From: Theionarchaea archaeon
GTDB taxonomy: Archaea; Methanobacteriota_B; Thermococci; Methanofastidiosales; SZ-28-30
Direction: 5' to 3'
DNA: 64,000 nucleotides
Assembly (NCBI GenBank): GCA_018992685.1
Contig: JACVGT010000019.1
Coordinates: forward strand, 1 to 64,000
The position numbers and the translations under genes are program-made. Numbering within the stretch: position 1 is the stretch's first letter; every line of letters starts with the position of its first letter. The notes beneath the pieces were generated by a model. That model saw only the letters and a program-made list of their open reading frames with translations, was not told the DNA's origin and did no database searches. Positions 26,185 to 35,771 of this stretch are shown here, piece by piece.

Positions 26185-26669
26185 AAACCTTCCTCTCTGT
26201 CACCGCTCTCGGCCTGAGCATACCTCTCTGTATCCAGAGTTCACTCTATGGAGCAGAGATTCTTGTGGCAGCACTCCTCGCTGTTGTGGTGTGGGTCCAT
26301 CTCTCACTGTCCAGGGTTCTCCTTATCATCTGGGGGGCACTGCTGCTGACCGATCTCCTGCTTCTGAGGGTAAGCAATTATACGCTCATTTTTGTGGTAG
26401 CCTTTCTCATCGTGCTGTACGAACTCTGTGATTTTGCTGGCCTCCACTCCGGTGAGACAGACATGCAGGAAAGCCATAATGCAGTCAAGAAAGCGCACCT
26501 CAAATATATTGCAGGGTTGTTCCTGGGTTGCAGTATTGTCCCGGCCTTGGTTGCATTCCTGGCTCAGGTCATTAGACTGCAGATTGGACAGGAAGCTGCA
26601 CTGAACATCCTGCTCTTTGCGGGAATAATCTTCATGGTATTCATCCTCATCAAAGTCGCACCTACGTGA
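26160..26669 (+). CDS. Membrane protein closing the MoxR operon
   Basis: A 169-residue protein with five or six hydrophobic helices and a short charged loop (HSGETDMQESHNAVKKAHLK). I use ATG 26160, inside the last codons of the DUF58 gene and after GGTGG. Family not recognised; position suggests it works with the MoxR/DUF58 pair. It overlaps the stop of the convergent 26662 gene by eight bases. Confidence 0.6.
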   Translation: MDSNQKAVKTFLSVTALGLSIPLCIQSSLYGAEILVAALLAVVVWVHLSLSRVLLIIWGALLLTDLLLLRVSNYTLIFVVAFLIVLYELCDFAGLHSGETDMQESHNAVKKAHLKYIAGLFLGCSIVPALVAFLAQVIRLQIGQEAALNILLFAGIIFMVFILIKVAPT

Positions 26670-28758
26670 TTCTCATTGCCAGGAATTGCTTCGCCACGAC
26701 CAGTGCAACCACAATGAGAATCCCCATCAGCACCAGGAAAATCACCAGGTTGCCCGACTTATCCAGAGGACTCCTGGGCTTCCCCCAGATGGTGACCAGA
26801 GACTCTGATGAAGAATCATGGATCTGGACCAGCAATATATCTCTGGGTTTGAGATCTCTGTATCCTGCTCGATCCCAGGGAGAAATAAAATCACTGTAGA
26901 GAAAGGGGGTATCGTACTCCCCTGGATTGTTCTTGACTTCTTCCAGGATGAACGATCCAGGTATATAAGCTGGGTACAGATGAGCACTCTCACCTGAAAA
27001 CCAGTACATCATGGTAGCGGGGATTCCCACAGACTTCAAATCCATCATGCTCTGATACGTGTGACAGATGCATGCCTCCTCCGTTGGTGACTCCCAGTTC
27101 CTGGCACTGATAAAAATGAAGAGTCGATCGCGGTCATCACCCTTCTGAACAATGGCATCCACCAGAGCGAACTCTTTCTTCATATACTTTTCACGCAGCC
27201 CGGGATTTTCCCATTCAGTCAATAAGGAGGCCTTCCTTCTGCTTAGGGTGAAAACATTGTGGGCTATTGCGAAAATTGCTGCATTCCCTCGCATGAGAGG
27301 AGAAGAAGTGGATTCTGTCGCCGTAATGGTACCGTCAAGATTCACCAGGTACTGATAGGGAATATCCAGGAGGTAGGAGAGCTCATGTTCACTCATTTCA
27401 GTCACATCGGTCATCAAATCCTCCTTCATGAAATACTCGATGAGACTGATATATGTTGAAAACTCCAAATCGTTCAGGAATTCATCTCCGGACAAGACAG
27501 TGAGATCGCTCTCGAAGCGGTTCCAGTCATAGAACCGCTCTCCGTAAATGTCAAGAGACACCTTCACCAGCACCCTATAGGGAGTGAGCACCTCACAGGG
27601 GAGAACCCGGGTGGTCTGCCACAGCAGATGATACCGGTATTTTTCAAATCGATCTTCATATACCAGACCCTCACTTGCAAAGCGAGCAGCTTGTATTACA
27701 GACGGATAGTCATCAACAGGTGCAAAGTCTGAGAGCACTGCAAGAAATCGGATGAACAATCCATTCTTCTCTGTGAAATCATAAAGATATCCCTCTTCCT
27801 CCAAGTAGTGGGCAAGCGAGCTGTCGGCCGAAAACAGATATGTCAGATTCTCCACCAGGTACGCGTGACTGTTCTCCACAGGAGAGGGAAGCCTCTCGAG
27901 AAGGGTTAGAGCAGTCTGACGATCCTCATATCCAATAGCACTGAGTGAAGACCATATACGCCAGGACTCAGTTGTCAAAGGATTGATTCGAAGACGTTCA
28001 AACAGGTGCTGATCTTTTTCTATGAGTCTAGTGACTCGCTCAAGCTGGGTTACATTGCTCCTATCAATAGCCTGAAACGACTCCAGATCTACAACCTCGA
28101 AGGTCAACTGGGGAGAATACTGGTACAGAGACTTCAATCCTTGCAACACCAGCACTTCTTCATGCGTGAGAAAATCAGTGAACCACGTTCTGCTGGACAC
28201 ATTCAAAGAAAGGTCAGCTGGGACATCAGCTAGAATCTCCAGCACAATGATTTCCTCAGCAGTGACGAATGTTCTGAACCACTCACTGGACGCAACTTGC
28301 GTGGCCAGCCCACTATTTTTCAATGCGATCTGATACATGAGGCCAACTGCTCTGATCTCCCTGTCACTGAGCGTATCACTTGTCCACCAGCAACCCACAA
28401 CGCTCTCTGCCAGAGAAGGATCCTTTTCAGAAATGTCCACGATAAGCTTCAGGAACTCCGCTTCATTTTCAGAAACAAAATCACTGATCCACATGGTATG
28501 GGCAATCAGGTAGGCAGCAACCGGACTCCTGTCTGCAATGCGGCACATGTGTTCCACGTAGGTCACTTCTGGCATGGTCCCTCTGCGGGCAGCCCACTTT
28601 ACCCACGGATACTCTTTGATAGCCTGGTATATCTCAGGGTGCTCTGTACAGAGAAGAGAGTCGTCTGCTTCTTGGTGCTGCTGAATGCATCCTGCACAAA
28701 GAAGAACCAAAACAGCATACACTGCAGCGCGTCTGAGGTGAGGGTTCTTTGTCCGCAT
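26662..28758 (-). CDS. Large lipoprotein with possible transglutaminase-like C-terminal domain
   Basis: A 698-residue envelope protein. A signal peptide with lipobox-like LVLLCAGC ends near residue 24, and a membrane helix (NLVIFLVLMGILIVVALVVA) lies near the C-terminus. The first 450 residues are helical repeats built on a recurring pattern like [W]FTDFLTHEEVLVLQGL. Residues about 560-610 (EACICHTYQSMMDLKSVGIPA..., SAHLYPAYIPGSF) resemble the Cys and His blocks of transglutaminase-like proteins (C563/C565, H593); this is inference. It lies 12 bases after the gene at 28771 and may be the last gene of the opp1 transcript. Confidence 0.6.
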   Translation of the reverse strand: MRTKNPHLRRAAVYAVLVLLCAGCIQQHQEADDSLLCTEHPEIYQAIKEYPWVKWAARRGTMPEVTYVEHMCRIADRSPVAAYLIAHTMWISDFVSENEAEFLKLIVDISEKDPSLAESVVGCWWTSDTLSDREIRAVGLMYQIALKNSGLATQVASSEWFRTFVTAEEIIVLEILADVPADLSLNVSSRTWFTDFLTHEEVLVLQGLKSLYQYSPQLTFEVVDLESFQAIDRSNVTQLERVTRLIEKDQHLFERLRINPLTTESWRIWSSLSAIGYEDRQTALTLLERLPSPVENSHAYLVENLTYLFSADSSLAHYLEEEGYLYDFTEKNGLFIRFLAVLSDFAPVDDYPSVIQAARFASEGLVYEDRFEKYRYHLLWQTTRVLPCEVLTPYRVLVKVSLDIYGERFYDWNRFESDLTVLSGDEFLNDLEFSTYISLIEYFMKEDLMTDVTEMSEHELSYLLDIPYQYLVNLDGTITATESTSSPLMRGNAAIFAIAHNVFTLSRRKASLLTEWENPGLREKYMKKEFALVDAIVQKGDDRDRLFIFISARNWESPTEEACICHTYQSMMDLKSVGIPATMMYWFSGESAHLYPAYIPGSFILEEVKNNPGEYDTPFLYSDFISPWDRAGYRDLKPRDILLVQIHDSSSESLVTIWGKPRSPLDKSGNLVIFLVLMGILIVVALVVAKQFLAMRIT

Positions 28759-28770
28759 TGTACTCGTTTC

Positions 28771-29184
28771 TCATTTGGTTGAGTGCAATATAAACCCTAT
28801 GACCAATCCGAAAAAGAGAACCATCAAAAGCAGGATGGAATATATCATTGACCAGCCCAGTGCACTGAACAGCACAGGCTCCAGGTCAGGATTGATCCCC
28901 AGGAATGAAGGAATGCTGTAAAACAGAGATGTGAGGACAAAGGTCACGATAACAATGACCAGACAGACAAGAAAGGACTTTCTGATATCCTTTACTACAA
29001 GCACTGTCAGATAACCCAGAATGAGGCCTGAACCAAAAAGAAATGACATATTATAGTGTGGAAACGTAGTTATACGCTCAAGCATCAAGAAGATGGTAAA
29101 TGCGGAAAGAATGAAAGCTGCAAGAAAGACGAATGCAATGTTTCGCAAAAGTCTCGATCTGTCTTCCACAGAAAAGAACATCAT
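28771..29184 (-). CDS. Four-helix membrane protein, unknown
   Basis: A 137-residue protein with four hydrophobic helices and short loops (about 17-35, 45-63, 70-92, 105-134) and a basic N-terminus (DRSRLLRN). No family recognised. It overlaps the preceding gene by four bases and is followed 12 bases later by the large lipoprotein gene, so these three probably form one unit. Confidence 0.6.
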   Translation of the reverse strand: MMFFSVEDRSRLLRNIAFVFLAAFILSAFTIFLMLERITTFPHYNMSFLFGSGLILGYLTVLVVKDIRKSFLVCLVIVIVTFVLTSLFYSIPSFLGINPDLEPVLFSALGWSMIYSILLLMVLFFGLVIGFILHSTK

Positions 29185-29657
29185 TCCATCACCCAGTATT
29201 CAACTGCACCGGTATTTAGACGGAGTCCTCTGAAAGGAAGTTCCAGCACCAGTTCAAGCTCAATCATCCATATCATCTTACCATATTCTCTGGCCTCGTT
29301 GACGTATTCCATGGGATAACGGTGGATTTCTCCTGAAAACTGGATAATAGTCTCGCCAGGAGGCAGCGTCTGGGTAAGATACAAAGCGTCAGATTTTATA
29401 AAACGTCCATTCACATACAGAAGGTAACGAACCTGGAACGTTCTCAGGACAATAGAAGAGGGATTGATGCACTTCACCCTCACAGTCAATTCTCCCTGAT
29501 CCCCTTTTTCTTTGAGCTGCAAATCTACCAGTTCATACTCCATGCCGTGGGAAGCTTCAGCGGCCTGAACATAGTGCACAAGTGTCGTATAGAGAAATCC
29601 TCCACTGAGAAGCGCCCAAAAAAGTAAAATAAGGAGGATAGTGTTCTCCTTTTTCAT
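29181..29657 (-). CDS. Membrane-anchored extracytoplasmic beta-domain protein, unknown
   Basis: A 158-residue protein with one N-terminal helix (NTILLILLFWALLSGGFLYTT) and an outer domain of beta strands such as GELTVRVKCINPSSIVLRTFQVRYLLYVNG, which reads like an immunoglobulin or late-embryogenesis (LEA)-type fold. The start is ATG 29657, after GAGGGGG, two bases past the oppF1 stop. It therefore seems to be cotranscribed with opp1. Function unknown. Confidence 0.6.
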   Translation of the reverse strand: MKKENTILLILLFWALLSGGFLYTTLVHYVQAAEASHGMEYELVDLQLKEKGDQGELTVRVKCINPSSIVLRTFQVRYLLYVNGRFIKSDALYLTQTLPPGETIIQFSGEIHRYPMEYVNEAREYGKMIWMIELELVLELPFRGLRLNTGAVEYWVME

Positions 29658-29658
29658 A

Positions 29659-30627
29659 CTACCCCCTCTGAAAACATGCAATCCAGTGACCGCTTTCCAC
29701 CTCTGTCAGGACAGGATCCTGTTGAGCACAAATATCCTTTGCATATTCACATCGCGGGGCAAATCGACACCCGGGAGCCGGGTTGATGGGAGTGGGAACT
29801 CGTCCTCTCAACTCTATCCGCTCTCGTTTCTCCTTGGGATCAGGCACAGGCACGGCAGACAGAAGTGCCTTGGTATAGGGGTGATAGGGATTCCCAATGA
29901 GCTCTTCTGTTTCTGCCAGTTCTACCATTTTTCCAACATACATGATGGCAACTCTGTTGCACATGTACCTCGCCACCGCAAGATCATGCGTGACAAAGAC
30001 CAGCGTGAGGTTGAATCGTTCCTTCAACTCCAGAAGCAGGTTCATGACGCCTGCTCTGATAGACACATCCAGCATAGACATGGGCTCGTCTGCCACAATG
30101 AACTCAGGGTTGATCACCAGTGCTCGCGCCACTGCTATCCTCTGCCTCTGACCTCCGCTGAGTTCATGAGGAAATCGGAATATGAAATCCTCAGGTGGAT
30201 TCAGGTCCACGGTTTTCAAGGCATTGGCCACCAGTTCCTCCCGTTCTTCGGGAGTTCCGATGTCCTGGATGATCAGAGGTTCTGCTATGGTGTCCATGAT
30301 GGAGAACCGAGGGTTCAGAGATTCATATGGGTCCTGGAATATCATCTGTACATTTTTCCTGAATTCCTTCAGGGCAGACCCTTTCAGATACGCTATGTCC
30401 TCCCCTTTGAAGTAAATGTGTCCTTCAGTAGGGTCAATCAGTCGAACCAGGAGCTTTCCACATGTGGTCTTTCCACATCCGGATTCCCCTGCCAGACCAA
30501 AGCTTTCTCCTTTTTCTATCTGAAAAGAAACATCTTCCACAGCATGAACATAGTTCGTCTGTTTCTGGAAGAGACCTCCCTTGAGGGCGAATAATTTTGT
30601 CAGGTCTTGAACGTCTAGTAGCGGCAT
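29659..30627 (-). CDS. oppF: Oligopeptide ABC transporter ATPase, OppF/DppF-like (opp1)
   Basis: A 322-residue ABC ATPase. Walker A is [12 protein letters not shown], the signature [16 protein letters not shown], Walker B FIVADEPMSMLDVS, and the oligopeptide/dipeptide C-terminal motif PINPAPGCRFAPRCEYAKDIC carries four cysteines (a [4Fe-4S] site in this family). It pairs with OppD to drive peptide import through OppBC. Spacing to oppD is four bases. Confidence 0.93.
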   Translation of the reverse strand: MPLLDVQDLTKLFALKGGLFQKQTNYVHAVEDVSFQIEKGESFGLAGESGCGKTTCGKLLVRLIDPTEGHIYFKGEDIAYLKGSALKEFRKNVQMIFQDPYESLNPRFSIMDTIAEPLIIQDIGTPEEREELVANALKTVDLNPPEDFIFRFPHELSGGQRQRIAVARALVINPEFIVADEPMSMLDVSIRAGVMNLLLELKERFNLTLVFVTHDLAVARYMCNRVAIMYVGKMVELAETEELIGNPYHPYTKALLSAVPVPDPKEKRERIELRGRVPTPINPAPGCRFAPRCEYAKDICAQQDPVLTEVESGHWIACFQRG

Positions 30628-30631
30628 TGGA

Positions 30632-31600
30632 TCACCTCAATGATAATTCTCCTGCAAAGTGGCACGCTGCGTAGTGCCTCTCCTGGAATTCCCTGAACTC
30701 GGGCACTTGTTCTTTGCACAGTCTCTGGGCAAACGGACAGCGGGTATGGAACCGGCACCCTGTGGGTGGGTTGAGCAGATTGGGTGGTTCTCCTGGAATG
30801 GGATTCAGCTTCTTCAGAGGTCCCTTAATGCTGGGGAATGAAGACAGCAATCCGTTTGTATACGGATGAAGGGGCGACGCAAAGAGGGTAACAGAATCTG
30901 AATATTCCACGACATTGCCTGCATACATGACGGCTATTCGTTCACACGTTTCAGCAATCACCGAGATGTCGTGAGAAATATAGAGCATGGTCATATCAAG
31001 TTTGGCCTGGATCTTCTTGATTTCCTTTATGATGCTGTCCTGGACTATCACATCCAACGCAGTGGTGGGTTCATCCGCGATAATCATGTCTGGGTCACAT
31101 GCGAGAGCCATAGCGATGATAGCCCTCTGCTTCATCCCTCCACTGTACTCGTGAGGATAGTTCTCTGCTCTTTCCGGGGACATGCCCACCAACTCATAGA
31201 GCTGTGCAACCCGTTCATATGCTTCTTCCTTGGAAACCTCTTCGTGGAGCATGATTGCCTCCACAATCTGATCTCCTACCTTGTATACTGGATTGAGAGC
31301 GTTCATGGCAGCTTGAAAAATCATGGATATACCATTCCATCTGACAGATCTCATCTCATCCTCAGGCTTGGGAACCAGATCGTCACCTTTGAACAAGATT
31401 TCTCCTTCCAGTATGCGTCCATTGTCAGGGAGGAGCTTCAGGATGGATATCCCAATGGACGTCTTTCCACAGCCGGATTCGCCCACCAGTCCCACTGATT
31501 CTCCCTTCCCGATTTCAAGAGAAACTCCCTCTACAGCCTTCACGTCTCCTTTCTTTGTAGAGAAATACATTCTTAGATTATTCACTTCGAGAATCTTCAC
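30632..31600 (-). CDS. oppD: Oligopeptide ABC transporter ATPase, OppD/DppD-like (opp1)
   Basis: A 322-residue ABC ATPase: Walker [12 protein letters not shown], signature EYSGGMKQRAIIAMAL, Walker B MIIADEPTTALDV, switch His in LYISHDISVIAE. The C-terminus has the CRFHTRCPFAQRLC cysteine cluster of the oligopeptide/dipeptide group. It sits between oppC and oppF with four-base gaps. Confidence 0.93.
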   Translation of the reverse strand: MKILEVNNLRMYFSTKKGDVKAVEGVSLEIGKGESVGLVGESGCGKTSIGISILKLLPDNGRILEGEILFKGDDLVPKPEDEMRSVRWNGISMIFQAAMNALNPVYKVGDQIVEAIMLHEEVSKEEAYERVAQLYELVGMSPERAENYPHEYSGGMKQRAIIAMALACDPDMIIADEPTTALDVIVQDSIIKEIKKIQAKLDMTMLYISHDISVIAETCERIAVMYAGNVVEYSDSVTLFASPLHPYTNGLLSSFPSIKGPLKKLNPIPGEPPNLLNPPTGCRFHTRCPFAQRLCKEQVPEFREFQERHYAACHFAGELSLR

Positions 31601-31604
31601 CGGA

Positions 31605-32507
31605 TCACCTTTTTCTCAGTCTCGGATTGACGATTTCATCTACCGCTCTTCCAATGAGGTAGAACGAAAGCGTCATCAGTGTGATGCACAATCCAGGAGG
31701 AAGCATCCAATACCAGGTGAACGTGCTGCCTGTTGTCCTGCACCACTGGAGCATGATTCCCCAGCTCACTCGCGTGGGATCTCCCAGTCCCAGATAGGAA
31801 ACACCTGCTTCAGTCAGGATTGCACCCAGAACCAGGAAGCTCATGTACAGGAAACTCAGGGGAAGTACATTTGGACCTATGTGTCGGAAAATGATTCGTG
31901 CATCAGTGGCTCCCGCCACCCGGGCCGCTTCCACAAACGGCCTCTGCTTCAGAGACAATGTTTGAGATCGAATAACCCTTGAAATACCGCCCCATGAGAG
32001 CAGAGCAATGATGAGTACCAGAACCCAGATACTCTGCTTGCCCACGGCTGCAGACACCACAATGATGAGGGGCAAGAAAGGCAGGGTCAGTACAATGTCC
32101 ACTGTCCTCATCAGCAGCGTATCCGTCGTCCCTCCATAGTACCCAGAAACCAACCCTACGGTTGTCCCAATGGCAACTGCCACCACAGCTGCAGTCAGAC
32201 CAATGAGAAATGCGATCTGTGCACCTGACATGAGCTGAGACATAATGTCCCTGCCCCAGAAATCAGTTCCCAGAAGATGGGTTATAGACGGGGGAGATTT
32301 GGAAACAATGAAAGGATCAAATCCAGTCATGGGGTGATAAATAGGATCTATGTGGGGCATTACAAACCCCAAGACGGCAAACACGAAGAAGAAAACAAGG
32401 AGTCCAATTCCCACCAGTCCAATCTTGTTCTCCTTGTACATTTCCCAGCTCTTCTTCCACTGCTGGATTCGCGCTTCCCACTTGGTTCTCGGTTTCTGTT
32501 CTTCCAT
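31605..32507 (-). CDS. oppC: Oligopeptide ABC transporter permease, OppC/DppC-like (opp1)
   Basis: A 300-residue permease with a long cytoplasmic N-terminus (EARIQQWKKSWEMYKENK), about six helices, and the EAA loop EAARVAGATDARIIFRHIGPN that docks to the ATPases. HLLGTDFWGRDIMSQLMSGA is typical of OppC. It begins ten bases after oppB. Confidence 0.92.
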   Translation of the reverse strand: MEEQKPRTKWEARIQQWKKSWEMYKENKIGLVGIGLLVFFFVFAVLGFVMPHIDPIYHPMTGFDPFIVSKSPPSITHLLGTDFWGRDIMSQLMSGAQIAFLIGLTAAVVAVAIGTTVGLVSGYYGGTTDTLLMRTVDIVLTLPFLPLIIVVSAAVGKQSIWVLVLIIALLSWGGISRVIRSQTLSLKQRPFVEAARVAGATDARIIFRHIGPNVLPLSFLYMSFLVLGAILTEAGVSYLGLGDPTRVSWGIMLQWCRTTGSTFTWYWMLPPGLCITLMTLSFYLIGRAVDEIVNPRLRKR

Positions 32508-32517
32508 TTCTCATCAC

Positions 32518-33495
32518 CTAGTACACAATTCGTGGATCCAGATAGGCGTACAAAATATCCGCCACCAGGTTGGCCACCAGAACCAGTAAGGCGATAAACA
32601 GAAACGAAGCCTGGGCCAGCGGATAGTCAAAAGTCAGGGTTGCATCGACGATCATCTTTCCCAACCCCGGGTACGAGAAGGTGGTTTCCGTCAGAACACC
32701 CCCTCCCACAGATCCAGCAACCGCAATGGCGAACGTCGTTACCACCGGTAACATGGCATTGCGTGCAGCATGCCTATCTCTGATTGTCTTTTCCGGCAAT
32801 CCCTTTGCTCTGGCTGTCATGATATAGTCTTCCCGGAGCGTCTCAAGCATACTGGTACGCATGACCAGCATACTCCCTGCAAAGAATGCCAGCGTCAAAA
32901 CTGATAGAGGCAGAGTGACATGTTTCAGAACGTCATACGCCTTAAGCAGCATACCAGAAGAAGGATCAGACCAAACATCGGGGCCTTTCAGCCCTCCCAG
33001 AGGAAAAAACCCGAACTTGTAGGAAAATATCCACAGTGCAATGAGTCCCACCCAGAAAATCGGCATACAATAGAAGAACAGCCCAAACAGGGTAGACCCA
33101 AACTCAAGCTTTCCTCCCCTCCTCCATGCAATTATCTTCCCAAGTGTTATTCCCAAACTATACGAAATGATATACGCACCTGTCCACAGGAGAATGGTTG
33201 CAGGGAGTTTCTCCTTCACCAAATCGTAAACAGGTCTCGCATAGTAAAACGAACGCCCAAAATTCCCTCTGAAAAAGTTCCTCAGATAAAAGAGATACTG
33301 ATACCATATTGGCTTATCAAGACCAAACTGAGCACGAATTATAGCTTTATGCTCAGGCGTCATTCTGGTATCCAGCATAAAAGCAGTGGGATCGCCAGGC
33401 ATCATTCTAAAGAGAATGAACATAATGGTCATAATGATTATCAAGGTTAAGAATATCTGGAATATCCTTTTTACAATGTACTTTTGCATGCTCAC
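32518..33495 (-). CDS. oppB: Oligopeptide ABC transporter permease, OppB/DppB-like (opp1)
   Basis: A 325-residue permease with the OppB start MQKYIVKRIFQIFLTL, the outer loop MMPGDPTAFML..FGLDKPIWYQYL, and the EAA loop YIMTARAKGLPEKTIRDRHAARNAM. About six helices. It is separated from oppA1 by 68 bases that contain a strong T-tract, so transcript levels may drop between binding protein and permease. Confidence 0.92.
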   Translation of the reverse strand: MSMQKYIVKRIFQIFLTLIIIMTIMFILFRMMPGDPTAFMLDTRMTPEHKAIIRAQFGLDKPIWYQYLFYLRNFFRGNFGRSFYYARPVYDLVKEKLPATILLWTGAYIISYSLGITLGKIIAWRRGGKLEFGSTLFGLFFYCMPIFWVGLIALWIFSYKFGFFPLGGLKGPDVWSDPSSGMLLKAYDVLKHVTLPLSVLTLAFFAGSMLVMRTSMLETLREDYIMTARAKGLPEKTIRDRHAARNAMLPVVTTFAIAVAGSVGGGVLTETTFSYPGLGKMIVDATLTFDYPLAQASFLFIALLVLVANLVADILYAYLDPRIVY

Positions 33496-33537
33496 GTTAT
33501 CAACCTCCTCCTTTCAGCTTTCCTACTCTCGACTGGT

Positions 33538-33562
33538 TTCTAAAAAAAAATAAAAAAAAAGG
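33538..33562 (-). terminator. Intra-operon T-tract between oppA1 and oppB1
   Basis: On the minus strand, just past the oppA1 stop, there is CCCTTTTTTTTTATTTTTTT-like sequence. It should terminate part of the transcripts and let the binding protein be made in excess over the membrane parts. Confidence 0.6.
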
Positions 33563-33563
33563 G

Positions 33564-35408
33564 TTAGTTTCTCCTCTTGAGATAGACAGTACTACCTCCA
33601 ATCACTGCAAGCACCACAAAGAGCGTTCCGAGACAGGGCCCGTCGCCTTCTGCTTCTTTCTCTTCGGCTGCTGGCGCTGGTGTCTCTTCTGGAGTTACGA
33701 CAGGTTTGATGTACACGATGGAGTCTGAGATTCCGTCAAGTTCGTCAAACCAGCCAGAAAAGTGGTCATTCCTGTAGGCTTCCACAGCTGCGGGAGCAAA
33801 CAGCGGAATGTAGGGCAGTTCGTTTGCCAGGTACTCCTGCAATCTGAAAGCTGCCTGGATCTTCTCACCACGAGGTCCACAGGTGACCAGATCATCAGCC
33901 AGTCTGTCAAACTCAGGGTTAGAATACTGAGGAATGTTGTACCCGTACTCCATGATCTGCGAAGAGTGGAAGAAGTCTCTCAGGTAGTCAGGATAGATTG
34001 TCAGAGACCACCCCAGAACGAACATGTCATAGTCACGCTCACCCATTGCCTTCTGGACAATTGTACCAAATGCAGTCGGTTGCGCTGTAACTGGCAGGCC
34101 AATCTGTTTCAACCACTCCTGAATCAGCATACCAGACATAGCACGCAGTGGGTCGTAATCAGCAGGCGGTGTCAAGATGACGAATGGTTTGATGTACTCT
34201 CCTTTGTACTTCATACCTTCTCCAGGAACAACGACTCCTTCTTCAACAGTGGGCTCCACATCCCAAGAGTAGTTGCCAGTTTGCTTGAGAATATTCACAG
34301 CTTCAGGGACCCTTTCTGTCATGGGCTGACCGTACCCCCACTTCTTGACCTCAGTGTTGTACCACTGACGGTTGCCTGGAGGCACGACAGAGTAGAGAGC
34401 TTCACCATAGTTCTGCAACACTCTCTCCTGGATGAAATCTCTGTCCACAAGAGTCGCTACAGCCTGCCTGAAAGCCACATCACTGAAGGGCTCTCGTGCA
34501 CAGTTAAATGCCATGTAACGCATTCCGTTCTCAGGGTTGTTGGTTACCGTGACATTGGGATCTGCCAGAAGGTCTGACACATATCCGGGCTGAATTGCCC
34601 ACCATATGTAGTCAATCTCACCCTTTTTCAATCCCAAAATAGCAGCGTCTGTAGTGTCATAAATCCTATACACAATATAGTCAAAGTAAGGACCGAGAAC
34701 CAACTGGGTCCCATCGTCATATACATGGGTGCGACCGGTGTCAAAGTAGTTAGGATTCTTCTTGCTCTTGACATAGGAACCTCTCTGCCATTCCATGAAG
34801 ATAAGAGGCCCACAGCTCAGAATCTCATCAGGTTCTACAGGTTGGTACTCCTGCACAGCCTTGGTGGGATTCTCTGCAGCCCTAAACTCAGCGAGCTTGG
34901 GTTCCCAGATGTGACTGGGGATTGGCAAGCTCATGAGAGTCCCTTCAATGAAGGTTACTCTACATTCTGAGAGCACGAAGTGCAAGGTATAGTCATCGAG
35001 AGCTTCCACCGTCTCCACAAATTCCCAGCTAGACAGGTAACGGCCAATCTGGAATTCCTTGACCATGTTTCCAAACAGTGCATAGTCATGAGCAGTCAGT
35101 GGTTTACCATCAGACCAGTAGACGTCATCTCTGAGCTTGACTGTGTAATCAAGTATGTCAGAGGAAACCTCTGGAACTTCAAGAGCCACATTGGGGACGA
35201 TCTTGAAGTCAATTGGTCTGTAAGTCACTAGTCCTTCATAGAAATAGGTCAAAACGTGCCAGTCCCATACATCCTGCGCTTGGAAAGGATTCATGGTCTT
35301 GGGCTCATCTTGCATTCCGACATTGAAAGTCACTCCACCCTGCGAATGTACCGGTACCATGCTTGCTACCAAAATAGCCACAACAGCGACTATAAAAAGT
35401 CTTTTCAT
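33564..35408 (-). CDS. oppA: Oligopeptide-binding protein OppA1, canonical SBP_bac_5 order, with C-terminal CLGT sorting-like signal
   Basis: A 614-residue extracytoplasmic binding protein. The start is ATG 35408, after GGAGG; the signal peptide is about 1-22 (MKRLFIVAVVAILVASMVPV). The fold runs in normal order: N-terminal FNVGMQDEPKTMNPF, YTVKLRDDVYWSDGKPLTA, then KKNPNYFDTG, VAFRQAVATLVDRDF, and the late part IGLPVTAQPTAFGTIV, DMFVLGWSLTIYPDYL and NELPYIPLFAPAA. After a Pro/Glu linker the last 25 residues are GPCLGT + hydrophobic helix + YLKRRN, a three-part signal shared with OppA4. It is the first gene of opp1. Confidence 0.92.
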   Translation of the reverse strand: MKRLFIVAVVAILVASMVPVHSQGGVTFNVGMQDEPKTMNPFQAQDVWDWHVLTYFYEGLVTYRPIDFKIVPNVALEVPEVSSDILDYTVKLRDDVYWSDGKPLTAHDYALFGNMVKEFQIGRYLSSWEFVETVEALDDYTLHFVLSECRVTFIEGTLMSLPIPSHIWEPKLAEFRAAENPTKAVQEYQPVEPDEILSCGPLIFMEWQRGSYVKSKKNPNYFDTGRTHVYDDGTQLVLGPYFDYIVYRIYDTTDAAILGLKKGEIDYIWWAIQPGYVSDLLADPNVTVTNNPENGMRYMAFNCAREPFSDVAFRQAVATLVDRDFIQERVLQNYGEALYSVVPPGNRQWYNTEVKKWGYGQPMTERVPEAVNILKQTGNYSWDVEPTVEEGVVVPGEGMKYKGEYIKPFVILTPPADYDPLRAMSGMLIQEWLKQIGLPVTAQPTAFGTIVQKAMGERDYDMFVLGWSLTIYPDYLRDFFHSSQIMEYGYNIPQYSNPEFDRLADDLVTCGPRGEKIQAAFRLQEYLANELPYIPLFAPAAVEAYRNDHFSGWFDELDGISDSIVYIKPVVTPEETPAPAAEEKEAEGDGPCLGTLFVVLAVIGGSTVYLKRRN

Positions 35409-35466
35409 ACACGAACCTCCTTTTCTCTTTTGCCGACTCAGCCGGCTATTACTCCTTATAGCAACC

Positions 35467-35482
35467 CACTTATAAAGTTTTC
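35467..35482 (-). promoter_or_regulatory. TATA promoter of opp1 operon
   Basis: Minus strand AAACTTTATAAGTGGG, 60 bases before the oppA1 start. The leader contains GCCGGC...GTCGGC-like self-complementary bases and a second purine-rich AAGGAG, but no conserved fold with the other oppA leaders. Confidence 0.55.
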
Positions 35483-35771
35483 TGTCAAGGGTCAACAAGG
35501 TCTATACGGTAGCTAAGCGAACTTAAAGGATACTCTGTCCTTTTCTTGTCATGGGAAATCAGTATTCAACTGGAGCATTCTTTTCTGAGCGCAATTGTAC
35601 GTATATCTACATCTTCCAATGATACCTACAACCACGTAAGTCTCCGTCCATCATTCGTCGCAGAACGAGAAAAAGGGCTCGGGTATCCTACCTCTTTTTC
35701 TGCTGTGTCTACCTTCTCTTGAGGTTGCCTGTCCCCCTTCCATGGGGCTGCTCTGTGCAGCAGAAGAGGCT
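35483..35771. other. Intergenic region between opp2 end and opp1 promoter
   Basis: No gene was found here. GTAGCTAAG at about 35510-35518 is a weak resemblance to the TAG...CTA operator elements upstream of the other oppA genes, on the far side of the TATA box. Confidence 0.35.

Noticed and set aside
29641..30594. 317-codon plus-strand open frame opposite oppF1
   Set aside because: It is antisense to a clear ABC ATPase and rich in His/Gln/Ser-type shadow codons.
33762..34577. 271-codon plus-strand open frame opposite oppA1
   Set aside because: Antisense shadow of a well supported binding-protein gene; no start signals.
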